64,000 nt of DNA from assembly GCA_903838565.1 (NCBI GenBank), contig CAILZB010000122.1, forward strand, positions 1-64,000, given 5' to 3'. The position numbers were made by a program, and so were the translations under genes. The stretch's first letter is position 1. Every line of letters begins with the position of its first letter. The DNA is from an uncultured beta proteobacterium (lineage in GTDB: Bacteria; Pseudomonadota; Gammaproteobacteria; Burkholderiales; Burkholderiaceae_C). Below are positions 1-7,960 of this stretch, one piece after another. The notes under the pieces are model-generated. The model saw only the letters and a program-made list of their open reading frames with translations. It did no database searches and had not been told where the DNA came from.

Positions 1-159
1 GCTTATCTCGTTTACGCCATCGACCTCGACACTGGTCTCGAGGAAGAACCACGGCGATGACATAACCTCGGCGGCCATCCAGTATCTGGAGCCGCGCTCC
101 CTTTCAGGACTGGGGAAAGTTTTTTCGTCTTTTAGAACGGTTCGAATTTCGCGAGACAT
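1..159 (-). CDS. Hypothetical protein, N-terminal 53 residues (runs off left edge)
   Basis: An open frame begins with ATG at 157-159 and runs leftward without a stop to the edge. A GAAAGG ribosome-binding site lies six bases upstream of the start. The 53 visible residues are charged at first (starting MSREIRTVLKDEK) and then contain a tryptophan- and phenylalanine-rich stretch around SRYWMAAEV and SSPWFFLET. I do not recognise a family. The gene is divergent from the small helix-turn-helix regulator at 367-618, an arrangement seen for regulator/target pairs such as controller proteins of restriction-modification systems. That functional link is only inference. Confidence 0.5.
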   Translation of the reverse strand, partial: MSREIRTVLKDEKTFPSPERERGSRYWMAAEVMSSPWFFLETSVEVDGVNEIS

Positions 160-285
160 CGTTTGCACCTTTCGTCGGCGGGTTTGTTGGAATATTTCGC
201 TCTGTTCACTTGTCTCCGGTATCCACGCCTAAAGGCCGAGCAGGGCGTGGAGGAACTAAAGAGATGGGCGATGGCTTGAGTTATT

Positions 286-338
286 GTAGATGTATAAACA
301 GTGGACGTAAATACGGTAGACGTTCAAGCTGTAGATTT
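286..338 (+). repeat. Four direct repeats of GTRGAYGT on a 15-bp period
   Basis: GTAGATGT (286-293), GTGGACGT (301-308), GTAGACGT (316-323) and GTAGATTT (331-338) follow one another with exactly seven bases between copies. They lie in the divergent intergenic region just before the regulator gene. They could be a binding array (iteron-like operator) for that regulator. If translation instead starts at the GTG at 301, they would encode a VDV-type five-residue repeat. The non-coding reading seems likelier, because an in-frame TAA sits between the first and second copies. Confidence 0.6.
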
Positions 339-366
339 TGGGGCGGTATTTGGGCAATCTCGAGGC

Positions 367-618
367 ATGAACAACAAGGAAAAGGCACCAGACGCTCGCG
401 CTCTGTTGGCGACAAACGTCCAGCAACTTCGGTTGCACATGGGTCTATCCCAAGAAACACTGGCTGAATTAGCTGGGTTTCACCGCACATATGTCAGTCA
501 GGTCGAGCGGCGCGTGTCCAACACCACGGCTGACAACATCCAACGGCTTGCGGATGTGCTGACGGTTCCCGTTGCTCGCCTGTTTCAGGTTCCTGAGGGC
601 CAGGAAAGGGCTCTTTGA
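367..618 (+). CDS. XRE-family helix-turn-helix transcriptional regulator
   Basis: This 83-residue protein is essentially one Cro/CI-type helix-turn-helix domain. It has the hallmark LSQETLAELAG helix followed by HRTYVSQVERR, then DNIQRLADVLTVPVARLF. Proteins of this size and type act as autoregulating DNA-binding factors, and close relatives include controller proteins of restriction-modification systems. The ATG at 367 has only a GAGG very close upstream, and a GTG at 301 would add 22 residues, so the start is uncertain. It sits on the mobile element, divergent from an unknown gene and next to 15-bp-period repeats that may be its operator. What it regulates cannot be told from the window. 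Confidence 0.8.
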   Translation: MNNKEKAPDARALLATNVQQLRLHMGLSQETLAELAGFHRTYVSQVERRVSNTTADNIQRLADVLTVPVARLFQVPEGQERAL

Positions 619-643
619 GAGGGAAGAGCCCCTAAAAAAGCTG

Positions 644-972
644 GCGCAGAACCATTTGTCTGTGTGCGAAATCTGGCGCAGAACCGTTTGTCTGAAACAG
701 GCAAAAATGGCCTAAATTGCCATGTTTTTGAGATGTTGCACCGAGTTCGATAACAAGTCGGCGAACGAACCCGTTTTTTGGGGACTTTTTGTGCAGATAC
801 AAAAGTCGCAAGGGCCTGAAGCAAGAATCCAGCATTGGCGCGGGTTAGCGGGGCGCCAGCGCAGAACCATTTGTCTGTGTCAAACCCCGTTTTTACCCAC
901 TCAGCGCAGAACCATTTGTCTGAAAACGGTCAGCGCAGAACCATTTGTCTGACCGCAGAACTTTAATGTCTG
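644..972 (+). repeat. Six-copy 19-bp repeat array at the element end (transposase-binding-like)
   Basis: The motif GCGCAGAACCATTTGTCTG occurs at 644-662, 859-877, 904-922 and 933-951. There is one single-base variant at 676-694 (CCG for CCA) and a diverged copy at 953-972. All copies have the same orientation. Spacing is irregular inside and tightens toward the comEC junction, where the last two copies nearly touch. Tn7 is a known case of end arrays with crowded and dispersed TnsB sites. No open frame here is convincing. The stretch 695-858 between copies two and three shows nothing else I can name. Confidence 0.8.
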
Positions 973-2622
973 TCAGCAGATCGCGCCGACTGGGATGTCT
1001 TTCGCGCCACCGGGGTAGCGCATCTGATGAGCATTTCCGGGGTTCACATCACCATGTTCGCCTGGGGTGCGGCGTGGCTGGTGGGCTGGCTCTGGCGCCG
1101 CTCCTCACGCGTGTGCCTAGCCTATCCCGCTCCCGGCGCGGCCCTGGTGGGTGGCATCGTTCTGGCCAGCGCCTACGCGGTGTTCAGCGGCTGGGGCGTT
1201 CCATCGCAACGCACCATCTGGATGCTGTGCTCCGTCGGGCTGCTCAGGCTTTCCGGGCGCAGTTGGCCCTGGCCACAGGTGTGGCTGCTGGCGCTGGGCC
1301 TGATCGTTGCCGTCGATCCCTGGGCCTTGCTGCAAGCCGGCTTCTGGCTCAGCTTTGTTGCGGTCGGCGTGCTGTTTGCGACGGACTCCGGCGAGCGCGA
1401 CGCCGCACGGCGGGGGATTCAGTCCCGCACGCGTTCATTTTTTCGCGAACAGTGGGTCGTGACGCTGGCGCTCACGCCGCTGAGCCTGCTGCTTTTCAAC
1501 CAGGTATCGGTGATCGGGCTGCTGGCCAATGCGCTGGCCATTCCCTGGGTCACGCTGGTGCTGACGCCGCTGTGCATGTTGGGCGTGCTGTGGTCACCGT
1601 TGTGGGACGCCGCGGCCTGGGCTGTGTTGGCGATGAGCGCGCTGCTGCAGGCGCTGGCCGCCTTGCCCTTTGCCAGCGTGACTGTGGCTGCCGTGCCGCT
1701 GTGGGCGGCCGCAGTGGGCGTGGCGGGCGGCACGCTGCTGGCCATGCCGTGGCCCAGAAGCGTGCGCGTGCTGGCCTTGCCCTTGCTGCTGCCGGTGCTG
1801 TTGTGGCAGGTTGAACGCCCCGAATTGGGGCAGCTTGAACTGCTGGCGGCCGATATCGGGCAAGGTAACGCCGTTTTGGTGCGCACAGCCGGACACGCCC
1901 TGGTGTACGACGCCGGTCCGCGCTTCAGCAGCGAAAACGATGCCGGGCAGCGCGTGCTGGTGCCGCTGTTGCGCGCCCTGGGCGAGCGTGTCGACACGCT
2001 GGTGCTGAGCCATCGGGACACCGATCACACCGGTGGCGCTGCCGCGGTGCTGGCAACGCAGCCGCAGGCGCGCTTGCTCAGCTCGCTTGAATCGGACCAT
2101 CCTTTGCAGGCCCTGCGCGCTGCTCAACGCTGTGAACTGGGGCAGCGCTGGGACTGGGACGGCGTGGTTTTTGAGGTGCTGCATCCGCAGGCGCCGGACT
2201 ACGAAGCACGGCCCAAGAGCAACGCCATGAGCTGCGTGCTGCGCATCACGAACGGCGTGCACACCGCCCTGCTTGTGGGAGACATCGAGCAAGCCCAGGA
2301 GGCGCGGCTGCTGAACCGCCCCGAAGCCCTCAAGGCCGACCTGCTGCTGGTGCCGCATCATGGCAGCAAGACGTCGTCCAGCGCGGCTTTCCTGGACGCC
2401 GTGGCGCCTCGGTTTGCGCTGGTGCAGGCGGGCTACCGCAACCGCTTCGGTCATCCCGCCAGCTCGGTGATGGAGCGTTACCGTGAGCGACAGATTCAGG
2501 TCGTGGATTCGCCGCGCTGCGGCGCCATCACCTGGGAGTCGGCGCAGGCGCAGCGGGTGTTGTGCCAGCGCGATCTGGGGCGACGCTATTGGCAACATCG
2601 GGTGCCGGTGGAGCGCGAATAG
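973..2622 (+). pseudogene. comEC: ComEC/Rec2 DNA-uptake channel protein, 5' end lost
   Basis: The frame resumes as ADRADWDVFRATGVAHL and continues through the ComEC competence membrane domain, with many hydrophobic helices up to about 1800. It ends with the metallo-beta-lactamase-like domain carrying HRDTDH at 2011-2028 and PHHGS near 2353. Intact ComEC proteins are about 750-850 residues; only about 550 codons remain. An in-frame TAA at 964-966 lies inside the inserted element. The missing part is the N-terminal region with the OB-like domain and the first helices. ComEC forms the inner-membrane channel for DNA in natural transformation, so this copy is probably non-functional. An internal start at 1027 might still give a truncated product. 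Confidence 0.88.
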
Positions 2623-2679
2623 ACGCATCGGTTTTTGCTTGGTCCGGAACTTGCTATCCTAGAGGGCAGGAGAGAGCGC

Positions 2680-4137
2680 ATGCAAAAGTTCGACGAGATG
2701 TATACCCAGCTGCCCTACGAGTTCTTTACTCAGGGCAAGCAGATTCGCGACCAGTACAAGATCTATGACGAATGGTTGGCACGCCAGCCCGGCGACATGA
2801 TGGCGCGCCGGCGCGAGGAAGCCGAGATGATTTTTCGCCGCGTGGGCATCACCTTTGCTGTCTATGGCGAGAAGGACGAGGATGGCGCGGGCACGGAACG
2901 GCTGATCCCGTTTGACCTGATCCCGCGCATCATCCCTGCGCACGAGTGGTCCTTCCTCGAGCGCGGCCTGGTGCAGCGCGTCACCGCCTTGAATCGTTTC
3001 ATCCACGACGTTTATCACGATCAGGAAATCATCAAAGCCGGCGTTGTGCCGCGCGAGCAGATCGAAAACAACGCCCAGTTCCGCCCCGAGATGGTGGGCG
3101 TGGACGTGCCCAACGCGATCTATTCGCACATCAGCGGCATCGACATCGTGCGCGCCCCCAATGCTGCGGGCGAGGGAGAGTACTACGTGCTGGAGGACAA
3201 CCTGCGCGTACCCAGCGGCGTGAGCTACATGCTGGAGAACCGCAAGATGATGATGCGGCTCTTTCCGGAACTGTTCAACGCGCACCGCGTCGCGCCCGTG
3301 GCGCACTACCCCGACCTCTTGCTGGAGACCCTGCGCGCGAGCAGCCCGGCCACCACAGCCGAACCCACCGTGGTGGTGTTGACGCCGGGCATGCACAACA
3401 GCGCCTATTTCGAGCACGCCTTTCTGGCCCAGCAAATGGGCGTGGAACTGGTCGAAGGCCAGGACCTGATGGTGCGGGACAACTTTGTCTACATGCGCAC
3501 CACGCGCGGCCCCCAGCGCGTGGACGTGATCTACCGCCGTGTGGACGACGACTTCCTCGATCCCAAGGTGTTTCGTTCCACGTCCACACTGGGTTGCGCG
3601 GGTCTGATGGACGCATATCGCGCCGGCCATGTGGCGATCTGCAACGCCGTGGGAACGGGCGTGGCCGACGACAAGTCGATCTACCCCTATGTGCCCAAGA
3701 TGGTCGAGTTTTACCTGGGCGAGAAGCCGATCCTGAACAACGTGCCGACCTATATGTGCCGCAACAAGGATGACCTGGCCTACACGCTGGCCAACATGAA
3801 AGACCTGGTGGTGAAGGAGGTGCACGGCGCTGGCGGATACGGCATGCTGGTGGGCCCGGCGGCCACCGCCGCCGAGATCGAGGACTTTCGCAAGGCGGTG
3901 CTCGCGAATCCGAACGGCTATATCTCGCAGCCCACCTTGAGCCTTTCGAGCTGCCCCACCTACGTGGAGAGCGGCATCGCGCCGCGCCACATCGACCTGC
4001 GTCCCTACGTGCTCAGCGGCAAGACCGTCAAGATGGTTCCGGGGGGCCTCACGCGCGTGGCGCTCAAGGAAGGCTCGCTGGTCGTGAATTCGTCCCAGGG
4101 CGGCGGAACCAAGGACACCTGGGTGTTGGAAAGCTAA
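2680..4137 (+). CDS. Circularly permuted ATP-grasp family protein
   Basis: This 485-residue protein belongs to the circularly permuted ATP-grasp family (DUF404/407 type). That family is predicted to form amide bonds at the expense of ATP; natural substrates are unknown. Recognisable stretches are the N-terminal FDEMYTQLPYEFF, the central EDNLRVPSGVSYMLENRKM and the C-terminal KEVHGAGGYGMLVGP and RHIDLRPYVL. The ATG at 2680 is chosen because AGGAGAG lies five bases upstream; an in-frame TTG at 2635 is unlikely. It is followed after 54 bp by the alpha-E protein that accompanies this family in many bacteria, so the two probably work together. The transglutaminase-like third partner often found beside them is absent here. 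Confidence 0.93.
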   Translation: MQKFDEMYTQLPYEFFTQGKQIRDQYKIYDEWLARQPGDMMARRREEAEMIFRRVGITFAVYGEKDEDGAGTERLIPFDLIPRIIPAHEWSFLERGLVQRVTALNRFIHDVYHDQEIIKAGVVPREQIENNAQFRPEMVGVDVPNAIYSHISGIDIVRAPNAAGEGEYYVLEDNLRVPSGVSYMLENRKMMMRLFPELFNAHRVAPVAHYPDLLLETLRASSPATTAEPTVVVLTPGMHNSAYFEHAFLAQQMGVELVEGQDLMVRDNFVYMRTTRGPQRVDVIYRRVDDDFLDPKVFRSTSTLGCAGLMDAYRAGHVAICNAVGTGVADDKSIYPYVPKMVEFYLGEKPILNNVPTYMCRNKDDLAYTLANMKDLVVKEVHGAGGYGMLVGPAATAAEIEDFRKAVLANPNGYISQPTLSLSSCPTYVESGIAPRHIDLRPYVLSGKTVKMVPGGLTRVALKEGSLVVNSSQGGGTKDTWVLES

Positions 4138-4191
4138 GAATCTTGAGGGACAGGCCTTCAGCACTGTCCTCAACCGATCAAAGGAAATGTC

Positions 4192-5148
4192 ATGTTAAGC
4201 CGCACAGCCGATCACTTGTTCTGGATGTCGAGATACACGGAGCGGGCCGAGAACACCGCTCGCATGCTGGATGTGAACTACCAGACCTCGCTGCTGCCGC
4301 AGTCGGCGGAAATGGCGCAGGCGGGATGGCGCGGGTTGCTGGGCATCAGCGAACTGCTGCCGCATTACACGGCCCAGCACGAGGAGATTCGGGGCGCTCA
4401 AGTCATGGAATTCATGGTGAAGGACGAAAGCAATCCCTCATCCATCGTTTCCTGCCTGAAGGCGGCGCGGGAAAATGCGCGCGCCGTGCGCGGCACGCTC
4501 ACGACCGAGGTCTGGGAGACGCAAAACCAGACCTGGCTGGAAATCAATCGGATGTTGCGCGCGGGCGAGTTCGAGCGCGACCCGTCGCAATTTCTGGAGT
4601 GGGTCAAGTTCCGCTCCCACCTGTCGCGCGGGGTGACCCTGGGAACCATGTTGATGGACGAGGCGCTGTACTTCATGCGCCTGGGCATCTTTCTGGAGCG
4701 TGCGGACAACACGGCGCGGCTGGTGGATGTGAAATTCCACGCGCGCGAGGGCGATTATTTTGGCAACGGCAGTGACAAAAACCAGGAATACGACTTCTAC
4801 CACTGGAGTGCCATCCTGCGCAGCGTGAGCGGTTTCGAGATCTATCGAAGGGTCTATCGCGACGTCATCAAGCCCGAACGCGTGGCCGAACTGCTGATCC
4901 TGCGGCCTGACATGCCGCGCTCGCTGCACGCCAGCCTGAACGAAGTCGTGAAGAATCTGGCCCTGGTGTCGGTCGACGGGGACAGTGAAACCCAGCGCCG
5001 CGCCGGAAAACTGCGCGCCGAACTGCAATATGGGCGCATCGACGAAGTCCTGGCCACCGGGCTGCACGCCTACCTGACGCAGTTCCTGGACCGGGTGAAT
5101 GAGCTGGGTCTGCGCATCAGCCGCGACTACCTGGTTCCCGCCGCCTGA
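4192..5148 (+). CDS. Alpha-E domain-containing protein (DUF403)
   Basis: The 318-residue product is of the all-helical alpha-E family. It opens with the typical MLSRTADHLFWMSRYTERA and contains the conserved MRLGIFLERADNTARLVDVKF stretch in the middle. The family is known almost only as a partner of circularly permuted ATP-grasp proteins and is thought to assist a peptide-ligase-like reaction; no member of this pair has an established substrate to my knowledge. The start has an AAGGAA ribosome-binding site. The gene directly follows the ATP-grasp gene on the same strand and is followed by the rpsO promoter region. Confidence 0.93.
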   Translation: MLSRTADHLFWMSRYTERAENTARMLDVNYQTSLLPQSAEMAQAGWRGLLGISELLPHYTAQHEEIRGAQVMEFMVKDESNPSSIVSCLKAARENARAVRGTLTTEVWETQNQTWLEINRMLRAGEFERDPSQFLEWVKFRSHLSRGVTLGTMLMDEALYFMRLGIFLERADNTARLVDVKFHAREGDYFGNGSDKNQEYDFYHWSAILRSVSGFEIYRRVYRDVIKPERVAELLILRPDMPRSLHASLNEVVKNLALVSVDGDSETQRRAGKLRAELQYGRIDEVLATGLHAYLTQFLDRVNELGLRISRDYLVPAA

Positions 5149-5181
5149 CCTGCCGGTCAGCGCGCGGCGCCTGGCGCAGGC

Positions 5182-5312
5182 TATAATCCGAAGGCTTTGC
5201 ATAGTGCAAGGCGCACGTCAGCAGCAGTTCCAGCCGCTGACGCAAGTAACCCCCTCGGGTGCCGGTGCGTGTGTGACACGTCTGCTTGGCCCGACAATTT
5301 CTAGGAAGATCC
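5182..5312 (+). promoter_or_regulatory. rpsO promoter -10 box and untranslated leader
   Basis: A perfect TATAAT stands at 5182-5187; no good -35 box is visible at the usual distance. Transcription from it would give a leader of about 120 nt before the rpsO ATG. The leader contains a small hairpin CGTGT/ACACG near 5268-5280. In enterobacteria S15 represses its own synthesis by binding its mRNA leader; whether this leader does the same cannot be read from the sequence. Confidence 0.5.
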
Positions 5313-5579
5313 ATGATCGCATCCAGCATCAAAGCCGAAGTCGTTAAAGCCAATGCCCGCAAGGTCGGTGACACCGGCAGCCCCGAAGTGCAAGTCGCAC
5401 TGTTGACGGCTCGCATCAACGAACTCACACCCCACTTCAAGACCCATGCCAAGGACCACCACGGTCGCCGCGGCCTGCTGCGCATGGTCAACACCCGCAA
5501 GAGCCTGCTCGCCTACCTGAATCGCAAGGACCACGACCGCTACGTGGCCCTGATCGCGAAACTGGGCCTGCGCAAGTAA
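5313..5579 (+). CDS. rpsO: 30S ribosomal protein S15
   Basis: This is an 88-residue S15 of standard length. It contains the family core [20 protein letters not shown] and the C-terminal [22 protein letters not shown]15 binds the central domain of 16S rRNA early in small-subunit assembly. The start at 5313 follows AGGAAG with normal spacing; an in-frame ATG at 5286 would add nine residues not typical of the family. It stands upstream of pnp, the conserved proteobacterial order, separated by a terminator and a leader hairpin. Confidence 0.97.
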   Translation: MIASSIKAEVVKANARKVGDTGSPEVQVALLTARINELTPHFKTHAKDHHGRRGLLRMVNTRKSLLAYLNRKDHDRYVALIAKLGLRK

Positions 5580-5594
5580 GCTTGAGTGAATCGG

Positions 5595-5634
5595 ATGCGC
5601 CTGAGTCGGGAAACTGATTCAAGGCGCATTTTTA
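5595..5634 (+). terminator. Rho-independent terminator after rpsO
   Basis: ATGCGCC at 5595-5601 pairs with GGCGCAT at 5623-5629. A second internal pairing of TGAGTC with a following TGATTCA segment is possible, and the stem is followed by a run of T. It lies 15 bp past the rpsO stop and would end or reduce read-through into pnp. Confidence 0.75.
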
Positions 5635-5667
5635 CTTCGGAGGCGGGAAAACGAATACGCGCTGTGT

Positions 5668-5704
5668 CATTCCAGAAGAAATTTCCATGATTTTTTCTGG
5701 AATG
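5668..5704 (+). promoter_or_regulatory. Long hairpin in the pnp leader
   Basis: The arms 5668-5681 and 5691-5704 pair over 14 positions with one G-U wobble and a nine-base apex, followed by 72 nt up to the pnp start. In E. coli a double-stranded pnp leader is cut by RNase III and then recognised by PNPase itself as autoregulation. Position and shape match that arrangement, but there is no direct evidence for cleavage here. The 3' arm includes a T run and could also act as a weak second terminator. Confidence 0.6.
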
Positions 5705-5776
5705 GCATCGTGTTCGAGCCCCACTCTGACCCTGAGCTGATAGGGATTTATCAGTTGTGCAAACAAGGAGTTCAAC

Positions 5777-7882
5777 ATGAGCATTTTCAATAAAGTCAGC
5801 AAGACCTTTCAGTGGGGTTCCAACACCGTCACGCTGGAAACCGGCGAAATTGCGCGTCAGGCCAACGGCGCCGTGCTGCTGGACATGGACGGCACCGTGG
5901 TGCTGGCCACCGTCGTCGCCAAGACCGAAGGCAAGGCCGGGCAGGATTTCTTCCCGCTGACCGTGGACTATCTGGAAAAGACCTATGCCGCAGGCAAGAT
6001 CCCCGGCAGTTTCTTCAAGCGCGAAGGCCGCCCCAGCGAATTCGAGACGCTCACCAGCCGCCTCATCGACCGCCCGATCCGCCCGCTGTTCCCGGAAGGC
6101 TTCTTCAATGAAGTGCACGTGGTCGTGCACACGCTGTCGCTCAACCCTGAAGTCGACGCCGACATCGCGGCCCTGATTGCCGTCAGCGCCGCCCTGTCCA
6201 TCAGCGGTGTCCCGTTCAGCGGCCCCATTGGCGCAGCGCGTGTGGGCTACGTCAACGGCGAATATGTGCTCAATCCGGGTCAGACCCTGCGCAAGAGCTC
6301 GACGCTGGATCTGGTCGTCGCCGGCACCGAAGCCGCCGTGCTGATGGTCGAGTCCGAAGCCCAGCAACTGAGCGAAGAGATCATGCTCGGCGCCGTGGTG
6401 TTTGGCCATGAGCAAGGCAACATCGCAATCAACGCCATCCACGAACTCGTGCGTGACGCAGGCAAGCCGGCCTGGGACTGGACCGCACCGGCCAAGGACG
6501 AGCCGCTGATCGCCAAGGTGCACGCACTGGCGAACGACCGGCTGGCCGCGGCCTATCAGATCCGCAACAAGCAGGCACGCACGCGCGCCTGCCGCGAAGC
6601 CTACGCTGTGGTGATGGCCGACCTGAAGCTCGACGGCACGCCGTTTGACAGCGTCAAGGTCGAAGGCATGCTGTTCGACATCGAAGCGCGCATCGTGCGC
6701 AGCCAGATCCTGGCCGGCGAGCCGCGCATCGACGGCCGCGACACGCGCACCGTGCGCCCGATCGAAATCCGCAACAGCGTGCTGCCCCGTACCCACGGTT
6801 CGGCACTGTTTACGCGCGGCGAAACCCAGGCGCTGGTCGTGACCACGCTCGGCACCGAGCGCGACGCACAGCGCATCGACGCGCTCGCCGGCGAATACGA
6901 AGACCGCTTCATGCTGCACTACAACATGCCTCCCTTTGCCACCGGCGAAACCGGTCGCGTGGGCACGCCCAAGCGCCGCGAAATCGGTCACGGCCGTCTG
7001 GCCAAGCGCGCTTTGATGGCGTGCCTGCCGAGCAAGGAAGACTTCCCCTACACCATGCGCGTGGTTTCGGAAATCACCGAGTCCAACGGTTCTTCCTCCA
7101 TGGCTTCGGTCTGTGGCGGCTGCCTGTCGCTGATGGATGCAGGCGTTCCGATGAAGGCGCACGTGGCAGGTATTGCCATGGGCCTGATCAAGGAAGCGAA
7201 TCGCTTTGCCGTGCTGACCGACATCCTGGGCGACGAAGATCACCTGGGCGACATGGACTTCAAGGTCGCCGGTACCACCAACGGCATCACCGCGCTGCAG
7301 ATGGACATCAAGATCCAGGGCATCACCAAGGAGATCATGCAGGTCGCTCTGGCCCAGGCCAAGGAAGCGCGCATGCACATCCTGGGCAAGATGCTCGAAG
7401 CCATGGGCGAAGCCAAGGCCGAAGTCTCCAGCTTCGCGCCCAAGCTCTACACCATGAAGATCAACCCCGAGAAGATCCGCGACGTGATCGGCAAGGGTGG
7501 CGCGGTGATCCGCGCGCTGACCGAAGAAACCGGTTGCCAGATCAACATCGAGGAAGACGGCACGATCACGATCGCTGCCACCGACAACGCCAAGGCCGAA
7601 GAAGCCAAACGCCGCATCGCCCAGATCACGGCCGAAGTCGAGATCGGCAAGGTCTACGAAGGCGCCATCACCAAGATCCTGGACTTCGGTGCCCTGGTCA
7701 ATCTGCTGCCCGGCAAGGACGGTCTGCTGCACATCAGCCAGATCGCGCACGAGCGTGTGGAAAAAGTGTCCGACTACCTGAGCGAAGGCCAGATCGTCAA
7801 GGTCAAGGTCATGGAGACGGATGAAAAGGGCCGCGTCAAGTTGTCCATGAAGGCCTTGCTGGATCGGCCCGCACAGGGTTGA
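5777..7882 (+). CDS. pnp: Polyribonucleotide nucleotidyltransferase (PNPase)
   Basis: The 701-residue enzyme degrades RNA 3' to 5' by phosphorolysis and is part of mRNA turnover, often with RNase E. Two RNase PH-like domains are visible; the second includes [13 protein letters not shown] and the catalytic-site region [15 protein letters not shown] near residues 480-495. They are followed by a KH domain with GKGG at about residue 571 and a C-terminal S1 domain ([18 protein letters not shown]). Length is normal. AAGGAG precedes the ATG by a suitable distance. It follows rpsO and is preceded by a leader hairpin that may mediate autoregulation. Confidence 0.98.
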   Translation: MSIFNKVSKTFQWGSNTVTLETGEIARQANGAVLLDMDGTVVLATVVAKTEGKAGQDFFPLTVDYLEKTYAAGKIPGSFFKREGRPSEFETLTSRLIDRPIRPLFPEGFFNEVHVVVHTLSLNPEVDADIAALIAVSAALSISGVPFSGPIGAARVGYVNGEYVLNPGQTLRKSSTLDLVVAGTEAAVLMVESEAQQLSEEIMLGAVVFGHEQGNIAINAIHELVRDAGKPAWDWTAPAKDEPLIAKVHALANDRLAAAYQIRNKQARTRACREAYAVVMADLKLDGTPFDSVKVEGMLFDIEARIVRSQILAGEPRIDGRDTRTVRPIEIRNSVLPRTHGSALFTRGETQALVVTTLGTERDAQRIDALAGEYEDRFMLHYNMPPFATGETGRVGTPKRREIGHGRLAKRALMACLPSKEDFPYTMRVVSEITESNGSSSMASVCGGCLSLMDAGVPMKAHVAGIAMGLIKEANRFAVLTDILGDEDHLGDMDFKVAGTTNGITALQMDIKIQGITKEIMQVALAQAKEARMHILGKMLEAMGEAKAEVSSFAPKLYTMKINPEKIRDVIGKGGAVIRALTEETGCQINIEEDGTITIAATDNAKAEEAKRRIAQITAEVEIGKVYEGAITKILDFGALVNLLPGKDGLLHISQIAHERVEKVSDYLSEGQIVKVKVMETDEKGRVKLSMKALLDRPAQG

Positions 7883-7960
7883 AGCTGAGATGGGTTTGAA
7901 GGCGGGATGGGCCTGGCGACAGGCTTATGCCGCTTCAATTCCATTCGGTCATTGAACGCG

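Larger units (their letters stand above)
1..972. mobile_element. End of an unidentified transposon or island inserted in comEC
   Basis: This stretch separates the window edge from a comEC gene that has lost its 5' part. It carries an incomplete leftward gene, a small regulator gene and, at the comEC side, six copies of a 19-bp motif. Arrays of transposase-binding repeats at the element ends are known for Tn7, Tn5053/TniABQ and IS21-type elements. Sequence homologous to ComEC resumes at about 973-985, so the junction lies near 970. Read from outside, the terminus begins TGACAGAC, which fits a TG...CA type end. No transposase gene is in view, so the family is open. The inner boundary lies beyond the left edge. 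Confidence 0.7.

Noticed and set aside
1-60. Short plus-strand reading frame ending in TGA at 60
   Set aside because: The minus-strand frame over the same bases has a proper start, ribosome-binding site and more protein-like composition.
722-952. Small plus-strand open frame in the repeat array
   Set aside because: It is built largely from the 19-bp repeats, has no ribosome-binding site and no recognisable protein features.
644-972. CRISPR-like array
   Set aside because: Copies are 19 bp, spaced irregularly (13 to about 210 bp between), and the last copies nearly touch; no leader or cas gene is seen. A transposase-binding array fits better.
945-1814. 289-codon plus-strand frame overlapping comEC
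   Set aside because: It is an arginine/alanine-rich shifted reading of the comEC frame, typical of GC-rich DNA.
2659-4173. 504-codon minus-strand frame opposite the ATP-grasp gene
   Set aside because: It is histidine- and alanine-rich antisense shadow without family features; the plus-strand gene is certain.
5540-7750. 736-codon minus-strand frame opposite pnp
   Set aside because: Its composition is that of an antisense shadow (histidine, aspartate and glycine repeats), while pnp is unambiguous.
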